DNA of 64,000 nt from Corynebacterium gerontici (GTDB taxonomy: Bacteria; Actinomycetota; Actinomycetes; Mycobacteriales; Mycobacteriaceae): NCBI RefSeq assembly GCF_003813985.1, contig NZ_CP033897.1, positions 2,108,001 through 2,172,000 of the forward strand. Direction: 5' to 3'. Position 1 is the stretch's first letter; each line of letters opens with the position of its first letter. This document shows, in pieces, positions 8,450 to 16,114 of the stretch. The position numbers were made by a program, and so were the translations under genes. The notes below the pieces were generated by a model. That model was given only the letters and a program-made list of their open reading frames with translations. It was not told the origin of the DNA and ran no database searches.

Positions 8450-9993
8450 TGGATTATGTACTTCCCCTCTTTGTTGGCTTCCCCCTGCTGGCGGTGGCGC
8501 TGACCACCTTGGCGCCTTGGCGCGGATTCCGCGACGTCTCGGCTCTGATGGTTCCCGTGATCACTGGCTTGGCGGGCGGCTGGCTCTTTGCTTATACCGG
8601 CACCCACGGCACGATTGCTCATTCGGTTGGCCTCTACGTCGGTGGCGTGGCCATCCCCTTCGCCGCTGATCAATTCAGTGCCGTGATGATCGTGACCAGC
8701 TCGATCGTCGCCTTTGCCTCCAATTGGTTCGCCATCGTGGTCGGCGAAACCCGCGCCCGCTATTACGCGCCGCTTTCGCTCATGCTGCTCACCGGCGTGA
8801 TGGGCGCACTGCTGACTGCCGATCTGTTCAACTTCTTCGTGTTCATCGAGGTCATGCTGCTGCCCTCCTATGGTTTGCTCACCATGACGGGCACCTGGGC
8901 TCGCCTTTCGGCCGGCCGCACCTTCGTGCTGGTAAACTTGGCTACATCCACGGTGCTCCTGGCGGGCGTGGCGCTGCTCTACGGCGCGGCGGGTGCTGTG
9001 AACATTGCGGCGCTGGCGGGTGCTGCCAAAGGCAACGGGCCAATTACCGTGGCTATGGGCGTTGTGGTGATCGCACTGTGCGTGAAGGCTGGCGTGTTCC
9101 CCGTACACACCTGGCTGCCCCGCTCCTACCCCTCCACCTCGGCATCGGTGATGGGGCTGTTCTCCGGCCTGCACACCAAGGTGTCTGTGTACATGCTCTT
9201 CCGCATCTACGTGGTGGTGTTCGACCTGGACAGCCGCTGGATGTGGCTAATCATCGTAGTGTGCTGCGCTTCCATGCTGGTGGGTGCGTTTGCTGGTCTG
9301 GCGGAAAACTCCATGCGCCGCGTACTGTCCTACCAGATGGTCAATGGCATGCCCTTTATCCTGGTCATGCTGGCCTTCGCCTCCGGCAATGAGCGCGCTG
9401 CCCTAGCGGCTGGCATCCTCTATATGCTCCACCACATGATTACGGTGGGTTCGCTGATCCTGGCCACGGGTGCCGTGGAGGAAACCTACGGAACCGATCT
9501 GATTTCCAAGCTGCACGGCTTAGCTCACCGCGATCCTTGGGTGGCGGCGGTGTTTGCCGCAGGTGCCTTCTCCGTGGTGGGTTTCCCACCCTTCTCCGGA
9601 CTCTGGGGCAAAGTGGCGCTCGTGGTGGCTACCGCCCAGCGCGGCGACACCGCAGCCTGGATCGTCATCTGCGTGATCATAGTGGCGAGCTTCGGCGCGT
9701 TCATGTCCATGATGCGCCTGTGGCGCGAAACCTTCTGGGGGCAGCCGCTGAATAAGGAGCGCTACCCGGACGGGTTGAAGGTACGTTGGCGCAGGCTAGC
9801 GCCGAGTGCCGCGCTCATGATCGTGTCCTTTGGCATGTTCCTGTTTGCCGGCCCAATGTTCCAGGCCACCAACGCCGCTGCCGAGGGCTTGCTCGACGTC
9901 GACGCCTACACCCAAGCGGTGCTGGAGAATGTCCCCGTTGGTTTGCCTCTCGACGTCCAGGTCAATGCCCAGGCTCTAGAAGGAGGCAAGTAA
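8449..9993 (+). CDS. mnhD: Mrp Na+/H+ antiporter subunit D
   Basis: 514 residues, about 14 transmembrane helices, NuoM/NuoN-like. The conserved membrane Glu occurs in LFNFFVFIEVMLLPSYGLL (about residue 137) and a Lys/Pro helix in ALCVKAGVFPVHTWLPRSYP (about 218). This is the second proton-channel-like subunit of the antiporter. The TAA stop ends exactly where mnhE begins. Confidence 0.94.
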   Translation: MDYVLPLFVGFPLLAVALTTLAPWRGFRDVSALMVPVITGLAGGWLFAYTGTHGTIAHSVGLYVGGVAIPFAADQFSAVMIVTSSIVAFASNWFAIVVGETRARYYAPLSLMLLTGVMGALLTADLFNFFVFIEVMLLPSYGLLTMTGTWARLSAGRTFVLVNLATSTVLLAGVALLYGAAGAVNIAALAGAAKGNGPITVAMGVVVIALCVKAGVFPVHTWLPRSYPSTSASVMGLFSGLHTKVSVYMLFRIYVVVFDLDSRWMWLIIVVCCASMLVGAFAGLAENSMRRVLSYQMVNGMPFILVMLAFASGNERAALAAGILYMLHHMITVGSLILATGAVEETYGTDLISKLHGLAHRDPWVAAVFAAGAFSVVGFPPFSGLWGKVALVVATAQRGDTAAWIVICVIIVASFGAFMSMMRLWRETFWGQPLNKERYPDGLKVRWRRLAPSAALMIVSFGMFLFAGPMFQATNAAAEGLLDVDAYTQAVLENVPVGLPLDVQVNAQALEGGK

Positions 9994-10374
9994 ATGCACG
10001 CGCTGAAATACGTGTTCTGGCTGGTCTGGCAGATTGTGCTTGCATCGAATACGGTGCTCGTCGATACGCTCAAGGGAAATAAGAGCATGGACCCGTGCGT
10101 CGTCCACTACCCCCTGCGCCTGAGCAAAGACTGGCAGATCACCGCCTTCGCAGTCTCGATCACCATGACCCCTGGCACCATGAGCATTGGGCTTCGCGAA
10201 GACCACACGCTGCTAGTGCACGCCGTCTACGGCAGTGACCCCCGCGCGGTGCTGGATGATCTGGCTGATATGGAAGCAACGATGGTGCCTTCGGTGCGCC
10301 AGATCAACCACGACCTCGATGCCGCTCGCGTGGAGCACCCCGCACCTGTGCCGGAGCGAAAGGAGAGCCCCTAA
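9994..10374 (+). CDS. mnhE: Mrp Na+/H+ antiporter subunit E (short form)
   Basis: 126 residues, against about 150-170 in Bacillus. It begins with a single hydrophobic helix (KYVFWLVWQIVLASNTVLVD), whereas longer MrpE proteins have two or three before this region. The conserved soluble part is present: ITAFAVSITMTPGTMSIGL and LLVHAVYGSDP. It is directly abutted by mnhD and mnhF, so position confirms identity despite the missing N-terminal helices. Start codon ATG with GGAGG upstream. Confidence 0.9.
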   Translation: MHALKYVFWLVWQIVLASNTVLVDTLKGNKSMDPCVVHYPLRLSKDWQITAFAVSITMTPGTMSIGLREDHTLLVHAVYGSDPRAVLDDLADMEATMVPSVRQINHDLDAARVEHPAPVPERKESP

Positions 10375-10641
10375 ATGTTTCTCACCGTGATTTATGCGGC
10401 CATGGTGGTGCTCGGCTTGTGCGCCCTCGCCGCGGTGGCCCTGGTGCTGCGCTCCAAGGACGCGCTGAGCCGCGCCGTGGTCAGCGACCTCGTTTTCTAC
10501 ACGCTCATCGGGCTTTACGTGTTGTGGTCCATGACCCATGAGACGCAAATCGCCTATGACGTGTTGCTCTTGGTGGCCATCATCGGTGGTGTGCTGCCCA
10601 CCATGTCCGCTGCCCGAATCATCTCGAAGGGACGCCGCTAA
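10375..10641 (+). CDS. mnhF: Mrp Na+/H+ antiporter subunit F
   Basis: 88 residues with three transmembrane helices. The MrpF signature GLCALAAVALVLRSKDALSRAVVSDLVFY is present in order; the charged Arg/Lys/Asp between helices one and two is typical of the subunit. It overlaps mnhG by one base. Confidence 0.93.
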   Translation: MFLTVIYAAMVVLGLCALAAVALVLRSKDALSRAVVSDLVFYTLIGLYVLWSMTHETQIAYDVLLLVAIIGGVLPTMSAARIISKGRR

Positions 10642-10940
10642 TGTTCGACATCGTTTCCGCCGCCATCGTGATCATTGCGTGCGTCGTCATGGTGCTTACC
10701 ACCGTGGCCGTGTGGCGCGGCAAGGACCCGCTTACCCGCGCGAATGTGCTCAGCACCAACACCAGCCTGGCGCTGCCACTGCTCATCATCGCCAAATTGA
10801 TTCACGACATCGGCGCAGGCACCTTTACGTTCTATAACCTGCTGCTTTCGGTGCTCACGATCACCGGCCTGCTGGTGGTGCTGGCCATCGGCTCATTCAT
10901 CATGGGCCGCTCCCTCTACGAGGTAAGCAGCGAGCAGTAG
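10641..10940 (+). CDS. mnhG: Mrp Na+/H+ antiporter subunit G
   Basis: 99 residues with three transmembrane helices. It is the last gene of the operon. Family features include VWRGKDPLTRANVLSTNTS between helices one and two and a C-terminal helix running into FIMGRSLYEVSSEQ. Its last 48 bp overlap the end of the convergent phosphopantetheinyl transferase gene, and no terminator hairpin is evident between them. Confidence 0.92.
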   Translation: MFDIVSAAIVIIACVVMVLTTVAVWRGKDPLTRANVLSTNTSLALPLLIIAKLIHDIGAGTFTFYNLLLSVLTITGLLVVLAIGSFIMGRSLYEVSSEQ

Positions 10941-11408
10941 CTCCCCATCCACCACTGTTATTTCCTTGCTTTTCGACGCCCCCGCGATCGCCCCAACGTA
11001 GCCCGCGGGGGCGTCAACGTCTTCAACCCAAGTAGCCTGCGGGCATTTCACCTTCGCTTCCCGGCGCGCCCAATCCTTCGCGCAAGGTAGTCGCTCGACG
11101 TCCACGCCTACGGGGAAATCCGAGACGGCCACCCAAACCCACTGGCCCGCGTGGGCGATGGAGGCGAAACCAGGGTTGGTTTGCAGCGGCCCGTGGCCTT
11201 CCTGGCCGCACTCAGGGCACACCTGCCCTTCTAGATATATATCTAGAAGGGGGAGAATGGCGTGGCCGAGCAGGCGCCTGGCCCGGTCAGCCGGCTGCAC
11301 AAAGCGCTCAAGCTGCGCGTGGTCAGTGGCGCTCAGGAGTGATTCGAGGCGAACGTCGGCTGCACGCAGGGGAATCTGGCACAGTACGATTCTTTCCGAG
11401 CGATCCAT
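10893..11408 (-). CDS. 4'-phosphopantetheinyl transferase, Sfp/PptT type
   Basis: 171 residues. The order of motifs is that of actinobacterial Sfp-type enzymes: an Arg-rich RARRLLGHAIL helix, a C-x2-CG-x2-HGP element (CPECGQEGHGP), SIAHAGQWVWVAVS, the Mg-binding GVDVE, and WARREAKVKC corresponding to the W-x2-KEA-x-K motif. The enzyme moves phosphopantetheine from CoA to a carrier-protein serine. Its divergent neighbour, 48 bp away, encodes a carrier domain, so a dedicated enzyme-substrate pair is a natural reading (inference). It is short for the family (usually 200-230) because little follows the KEA motif. The ATG at 11408 is chosen; in-frame sequence upstream runs into the neighbour. Confidence 0.82.
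   Translation of the reverse strand: MDRSERIVLCQIPLRAADVRLESLLSATDHAQLERFVQPADRARRLLGHAILPLLDIYLEGQVCPECGQEGHGPLQTNPGFASIAHAGQWVWVAVSDFPVGVDVERLPCAKDWARREAKVKCPQATWVEDVDAPAGYVGAIAGASKSKEITVVDGELLLAAYLVEGAAHDE
10968..10985 (+). repeat. Representative copy of the dispersed GCTTDTCGACG motif
   Basis: GCTTTTCGACGCCCCCGC. The 11-mer GCTTDTCGACG (D = A, T or G) occurs 24 times in this window. On the + strand it starts at 522, 10968, 20048, 33303, 34245, 41548, 46620, 50401, 56929, 62418 and 63700. On the - strand its left ends are 12740, 14462, 19002, 22780, 26973, 36461, 38685, 40067, 49335, 52204, 55774, 57538 and 62757. A one-mismatch copy is at 43830. About half are followed by a C-rich tail. 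Copies lie both between and inside genes, often near gene ends. Confidence 0.8.
11226..11251. repeat. 26-bp perfect palindrome with core TCTAGATATATATCTAGA
   Basis: The two 13-bp halves are exact reverse complements. It lies inside the phosphopantetheinyl transferase gene and uses rare codons there (CTA, ATA). A 20-of-22 match sits inside the facing ligase gene at 12789-12810, and a half copy (TTCTAGATATAT) covers the ribosome-binding region of the iron-binding protein gene at 17145-17157. Confidence 0.7.
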
Positions 11409-11415
11409 AAGGGAT

Positions 11416-11425
11416 AGGATATCCT
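11416..11425. promoter_or_regulatory. AGGATATCCT palindrome between the PPTase and ligase genes
   Basis: A perfect 10-bp palindrome in the 48-bp divergent intergenic region, followed by TAGG-N4-CCTA at 11436-11447. These are candidate operators for a shared divergent promoter. The region resembles a DtxR box only weakly. Confidence 0.35.
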
Positions 11426-11456
11426 TAACTAATTTAGGAATCCCTAGCCTCCGGTA

Positions 11457-13937
11457 TTGACAATGAACCTTGCTCGCGCCCTCCTGCACGATTCCCCAGC
11501 TCCCGCTCTACTCAGCCACGGCCGCTGTTTGAGCCACGCCGAGTTGCGCGAAGAAGTGATCGCCCTGGCCGAAACCCTACGCAGCCCGCACCGCCTCTTG
11601 GTGCAAGTGCCCTTTGAGCGCAGCGTCGAGGCGATCATCGGTTATCTCTCCGTGCTAGAGGCAGGCCACGTGGCGCTGCTGGCCGGGGATGATGCCAGCG
11701 CCCCCTATCGCCCCAACGCGGTGATGCGCGGTAAAACCGTGGTTACTTTACACCGCGACCCGATCGAGCTGCATCCTGAGCTCACCGTCCTTCTGAGCAC
11801 CTCCGGGTCTACTGGCTCCAGCAAACTGGTGCGCCTGTCAGCCGAAAACCTCATCAGCAACGCCGAAGCCATCATCGACGGCTTGGGCCTTGAACCTTTC
11901 GACGTCGCCGCCACCCTCCTCCCTCTGCACTACTCCTTCGGCCTCTCCGTCCTCCACACCCACCTGCGCCTCGGCGCCGCCGTGGCAGTGGGCGAATGGA
12001 GCATCGCCGACACAGACCTCCATACAAACCTCGCCCACTTCGGCGTCACCAACTTCGGCGTGGTGCCTCACATGCTGCAGCTCGCCCAAAGTAACCCTAC
12101 TTTGGATCCGGCACCACAACACCTACGCCTGCTTTACCAAGCCGGCGGCAAATTGGATGCCCAAGCAGCACAAATCTGGTCGCAACGCCTGGGCAAGCAA
12201 GGGATTGCTTTTTCCATGATGTACGGCCAAACCGAGGCCAGTGCACGCATGACCATCACTCCGCCGTCCACCACGCTGGAAGACCCACGCAGCGTCGGGC
12301 GCGTCATCCGCGGCTCAACCATGGAAGTGCGCGATGGCGAACTCGTCTTCACCGGCCCCGGTGTGATGCTCGGGTACGCCATGAGCCAAGACGACCTTGC
12401 CCTCGGCCGCATGATCACCGAACTTCGCACCGGCGATTTAGGTCGGATCCAAAACGGGGTCGTTTTTATCGAAGGCCGCCGCAACGACTTCCTCAAGATC
12501 GCCGGCCTACGCATCTCCCTGCCCCAAATTCAGGAACGCCTCAACCAAGAAGGCGTCCATGCCATCGTCACCGGCGATGACGAGGCCGTGCGCATCCTCG
12601 CCACGCGCGACACCACAACCGATACCCGCACACTCATCCGCGCCACCGGGCTCGACGGCGCCCACGTGCGCACCGCCACCACCAAGGCGCTGCCGCTGCT
12701 TCCCAATGGGAAGCCGGACAAGCGGAAGGCGGCGGGGATCGTCGATAAGCAATGGGCTGGGGCCGAAACCTTGCCCAAACTCGCCCACCTTCTAGGCATA
12801 TATCTAGAAGATGTGGATGTGCGGAAGTCTTTCGTGGAAAACGGCGGCACTTCCCTCAACCACGTCGCCGCCGCGTCCCTTTTGGGTCGCCGCCATGCGT
12901 TGCCACCGAATTGGCATCATGTGCCACTGGAGCAGATTTTGGGTTCTTCAGGTGGAGCGCGCGCGGATATGTCGATGGTGTTACGTGCGTTTGCGGCACT
13001 GACCATTGTGTTCAATCATGCGAAAGTACTGCAATTGCTGGGCGGCGCGCACACGTTATTGCTGGTGGCGGGCTATCAACTGGCGTCTTTTGCCTTCGGG
13101 TTGCCTTCACGGCGCGCGCGTGTGGCAAGGGTTGCGCGCACGTGTTTGGCTGTGGGGCTGCCCACTGCACTGGTGGCCTTGATTGGCGTGTTGATTACCG
13201 GCACCTATGGCTGGTCCAATGTGTTCCTCGTGGAATGGTTGTGGGAGAGCCCTGGATCTACCTGGCTGTTCTGGTTCATCGAGACGTATCTGGTGGGCAT
13301 GGTCGTCGTGACGGCAATTTCCTGTGTGCCCGCTTGGTGGCGTTTGTATGCCCGGGATGCTTTTGCCGCTTCGCTGGTACTGCTGGGTTTGCTCCTGGTG
13401 CCGCGCTATCTGGTGGCAGTGTTCGATCCGGACCACTTGCGCCACGGGCCTTTGGGAGCGATGTGGTTGATTGCCGTGGGCGTGCTGTTGCGTAATGCCC
13501 TCTCGAGGGCGCAGCAGGTCTTGGCGTGGCTACTGTGCGCCATCCCGGCGTGGGGCATGTTCGCCACCCCGTGGCAGTGGCTCTATGTGGTTGCAGGCGC
13601 CGGGCTTTTGCTGTGGGTGCCGCAGGTGCGCGTGCCCCGCTGGGCCCTGGCTCCACTGGGCCTATTGGCAGCCGCTTCACTGTATAGCTACATTTTGCAG
13701 TTCGATATTTTGGCGCGCATCGAAAGCCCTTGGCTGGGCATCGTGGTGTCCTTGGCCGCAGGTATTGCCTGCTGGTGGTTGGTCCAGCAGGTGGTTGGGT
13801 GCGTGTGGCCGCGTTTACGCCGCCGGGCAGACAGGCGCGTCGAAAGAGGGTTGCATACGCACGACGTCGGTGGCGAGAGCTTGGGCGTCAGCAGCGTCGT
13901 GGGTGACGAGCACGCTGGTCACTCCCGCTCGTTCTAG
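11457..13937 (+). CDS. Adenylation-carrier-acyltransferase 3 fusion protein
   Basis: 826 residues (GTG-less; TTG/ATG region, start read at 11457-11463). Three parts can be seen. Residues 1-430 form an AMP-forming ligase: LLSTSGSTGSSKLV near 112, MMYGQTEAS near 254, GDLGRIQNG...GRRNDFLKIAG near 326, and the catalytic-Lys region LPLLPNGKPDKRKA near 411. Residues about 435-500 form a carrier domain with its phosphopantetheine Ser in ENGGTSLNHV. Residues about 505-800 form an acyltransferase-3 type membrane domain starting RAFAALTIVFNHA, with about ten helices. The ligase should activate a carboxylic or amino acid, load the carrier and pass the acyl group to the membrane part for transfer to an envelope acceptor. 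This is inference from architecture. The last 123 bp overlap the convergent ABC ATPase gene. Confidence 0.8.
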   Translation: MTMNLARALLHDSPAPALLSHGRCLSHAELREEVIALAETLRSPHRLLVQVPFERSVEAIIGYLSVLEAGHVALLAGDDASAPYRPNAVMRGKTVVTLHRDPIELHPELTVLLSTSGSTGSSKLVRLSAENLISNAEAIIDGLGLEPFDVAATLLPLHYSFGLSVLHTHLRLGAAVAVGEWSIADTDLHTNLAHFGVTNFGVVPHMLQLAQSNPTLDPAPQHLRLLYQAGGKLDAQAAQIWSQRLGKQGIAFSMMYGQTEASARMTITPPSTTLEDPRSVGRVIRGSTMEVRDGELVFTGPGVMLGYAMSQDDLALGRMITELRTGDLGRIQNGVVFIEGRRNDFLKIAGLRISLPQIQERLNQEGVHAIVTGDDEAVRILATRDTTTDTRTLIRATGLDGAHVRTATTKALPLLPNGKPDKRKAAGIVDKQWAGAETLPKLAHLLGIYLEDVDVRKSFVENGGTSLNHVAAASLLGRRHALPPNWHHVPLEQILGSSGGARADMSMVLRAFAALTIVFNHAKVLQLLGGAHTLLLVAGYQLASFAFGLPSRRARVARVARTCLAVGLPTALVALIGVLITGTYGWSNVFLVEWLWESPGSTWLFWFIETYLVGMVVVTAISCVPAWWRLYARDAFAASLVLLGLLLVPRYLVAVFDPDHLRHGPLGAMWLIAVGVLLRNALSRAQQVLAWLLCAIPAWGMFATPWQWLYVVAGAGLLLWVPQVRVPRWALAPLGLLAAASLYSYILQFDILARIESPWLGIVVSLAAGIACWWLVQQVVGCVWPRLRRRADRRVERGLHTHDVGGESLGVSSVVGDEHAGHSRSF
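12789..12810. repeat. Near-perfect copy of the TCTAGATATATATCTAGA palindrome inside the ligase gene
   Basis: Matches the 11228-11249 core at 20 of 22 positions (AT replaced by GC near the centre). It lies at the start of the carrier domain and encodes LLGIYLED; the copy in the PPTase gene encodes LLDIYLEG. Confidence 0.55.
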
Positions 13938-14486
13938 CAGCTCGCGGACTTCTTCACGCACCTGTTGGCGCAGGTTGGCGTCGAGGTTCGAGAAGGGCTC
14001 GTCAAGCAGCAGCACCTTGGGCCTTGGAGCCAGTGCACGTGCGAGCGCGACACGCTGCTGCTGGCCGCCGGAGAGTTGGTGCGGGTAGCGGCCCGCCAGG
14101 TTGCTGAGTCCTACCATGTCCAGGGTTTCGGCGACGCGTTGCTTGCGTTCGCTGCGCCCCATGCCGCGCAGGCCGTATTCCACGTTGCGCTGCACCGTCA
14201 TGTGCGGGAAGAGCGCGTAGTCCTGAAACACCAGGCCAATCCCGCGCGTTTCGGGCGCTTCAAAGCTTTCCGACGAAGCCACGCACACATCCCCCACGTA
14301 CACCTCGCCCGCTGCGGGGCGTTCAAGACCAGCGATGAGCCTGAGCACCGTCGTCTTGGCGCAGCCGGAGGGGCCGAGCAATGCGGTGCAGCTCCGCGGA
14401 GCCACATTGAGGTTGAAGTGCGCGAGCTGGTCGCAGGTGGCGTGGGGGTAGCGGAACGTGACGTCGACAAGCTTGATGCTAGACAT
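13815..14486 (-). CDS. fbpC: Ferric iron ABC transporter, ATP-binding protein (FbpC/SfuC-like, short)
   Basis: 223 residues. ATPase motifs in order: Walker A GPSGCAKTT (about residue 38), Q-loop VFQDYALFPHMTV, signature LSGGQQQRVALARALA, Walker B VLLLDEPFSNLD and the H-loop VLVTHDAAD. Two points are odd. The Walker A Gly before the Lys is Ala, where nearly all ABC ATPases have GK. The C-terminal regulatory (TOBE-like) part of FbpC proteins, about 120 residues, is absent. The start overlaps the permease stop by 8 bp, so it belongs to the same operon. The 3' end overlaps the ligase fusion gene tail to tail. Confidence 0.85.
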   Translation of the reverse strand: MSSIKLVDVTFRYPHATCDQLAHFNLNVAPRSCTALLGPSGCAKTTVLRLIAGLERPAAGEVYVGDVCVASSESFEAPETRGIGLVFQDYALFPHMTVQRNVEYGLRGMGRSERKQRVAETLDMVGLSNLAGRYPHQLSGGQQQRVALARALAPRPKVLLLDEPFSNLDANLRQQVREEVRELLERAGVTSVLVTHDAADAQALATDVVRMQPSFDAPVCPAA

Positions 14487-16065
14487 TGGTGTTCTCCTGG
14501 GATTGGCGTGCCACGATCAGCGCGATGGGGATCATGGCAATACCGATAATGAGCAGGCTCGACAGGGAGGATTCGGGGATCATCTCGTCGTTGGCATACT
14601 CGAAAACGCGGGTGGACAGGGTGGCGAAGTTGAAGGGGCGCAGGATCAACACGATGGGCAGTTCCTTCATCATGTCGATAAACGCCAGCAGGAACGCGCC
14701 GATGAGCGCGCTGCGGATCATGGGCACGTCCACGGTGGCGGTGGCGCGCAAGGGGCCGGAGCCCAGCAGGCGTGCGGACTCGTGGGCGCGGATACCAACG
14801 CGCTCAAAGCCAGACTCCACCGATTGCATACTCACCGCGAGGTAGCGAATCAGGTACGCCACCACGATGATGGCGGGCGTTGCCGTAAGTGAGGTGCCAA
14901 GGTTGGTGTCCAACCACACACCAACGGAAAGAATGGCAAGGGCAATGACGGTGGAGGGCACCGAGTATCCCATCACCGTGATGCGCGCGAAAGTCTTGGT
15001 CAGTTTGCCAGGCCAGAGGCGCTGCGTTTGGGCCACGATCAGCGCACACACGGTAGTGGCCAGCGCACCGGCTAGCGCCACCGACACCGACGTGCCCAAG
15101 GTTTGCAGCAGACCCTCAAAGCGAATATTGGGCAGAGAGACGATCGCCCAGTAGATCATCTGGAGCACCGGGATGAGCAGGGCGAATGCCAGCACAGACC
15201 ATGCAGCAAGCGGCACGAAGATTTTTGCTGGGCCACGCAGTTGCATGCGCTGCATCGGACGCGCACGCACGCCCACCGCCGCCGAACGAGGACCGCGCAG
15301 GGCCTTCTCGCCCGCAGAAAGGAGCGTGACCACCAACAGCAGAATCGCGGCGAGTTTCAGCGCCGAGGCCATATCACCAAGGCCCAACCAGCTCTTGAAA
15401 ATCGCGGTGGTGAACACTTCCAGGCCAAAGTAGGAGGCGAGGCCATAATCAGAAAGCACCTCAAAAGCCACCAAGGTAGCGCCGGCGACCACCGCATTGC
15501 GCGTGAGTGGCAAAATCACCGTGAAATATGCGCGCAGCGGGCTGGCGCCCGACATGCGGGCGGCCTCCAGCAGGTGCCCCACCTCGCGGGAAAGGAATGC
15601 GCGCAGCACCAAAAAGATGTACGGGTACAGAAAGAGCGTGAACATCAGCACCGCGCCGAAGGGCGTGAGCAGGTCGAAACTGCCCGGTGCGAGTTCCACA
15701 CCGAGGTTGCGCAGCCCCACCTGAATCCAGCCGGTGTAGCCCGTCATCGCCACATAGGTGTAGGCGCCGATATAGGGCGGGATCGCAAGCGGCAACACCA
15801 GCCCCAAAGACAGCAGACGTCGGCCGGGAAATTCATATGCGGTGACCCACCACGCCAAAGCGGAGGCGACGATCACGCTCAGCGTCACCACAGCCACCAC
15901 CAGCTTCAACGTGCCCCGGATATAGCCGGCCAACAGAGTATCCACGATGTGATGCCAAGCGTCAGTGGCCGGGGCGAAAAGCCCGGCGAGGATGCCCGCG
16001 AGGGGGGTGAGCATGAGCAAGACCACGATCGCGGTGATCGTGGTCCAGACTCGACGTGATGTCAT
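14479..16065 (-). CDS. fbpB: Ferric iron ABC transporter permease (FbpB/SfuB-like)
   Basis: 528 residues, about 12 transmembrane helices in two homologous halves, as in FbpB/SfuB where one chain holds both membrane domains. Each half has an EAA-type loop (MSGASPLRAYFTVILPLTRN and SARLLGSGPLRATATVDVPM) that docks the ATPase. The substrate class, Fe3+ or thiamine-like cations, is inferred from the binding protein and from the iron boxes upstream of the operon. It lies 49 bp downstream of the binding-protein gene. Confidence 0.88.
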   Translation of the reverse strand: MTSRRVWTTITAIVVLLMLTPLAGILAGLFAPATDAWHHIVDTLLAGYIRGTLKLVVAVVTLSVIVASALAWWVTAYEFPGRRLLSLGLVLPLAIPPYIGAYTYVAMTGYTGWIQVGLRNLGVELAPGSFDLLTPFGAVLMFTLFLYPYIFLVLRAFLSREVGHLLEAARMSGASPLRAYFTVILPLTRNAVVAGATLVAFEVLSDYGLASYFGLEVFTTAIFKSWLGLGDMASALKLAAILLLVVTLLSAGEKALRGPRSAAVGVRARPMQRMQLRGPAKIFVPLAAWSVLAFALLIPVLQMIYWAIVSLPNIRFEGLLQTLGTSVSVALAGALATTVCALIVAQTQRLWPGKLTKTFARITVMGYSVPSTVIALAILSVGVWLDTNLGTSLTATPAIIVVAYLIRYLAVSMQSVESGFERVGIRAHESARLLGSGPLRATATVDVPMIRSALIGAFLLAFIDMMKELPIVLILRPFNFATLSTRVFEYANDEMIPESSLSSLLIIGIAMIPIALIVARQSQENTNV

Positions 16066-16114
16066 AAAAGTTGCGCGCTTCTTTCGAGGGCAGAGCTATG
16101 GGGTGAGGCGGTGG

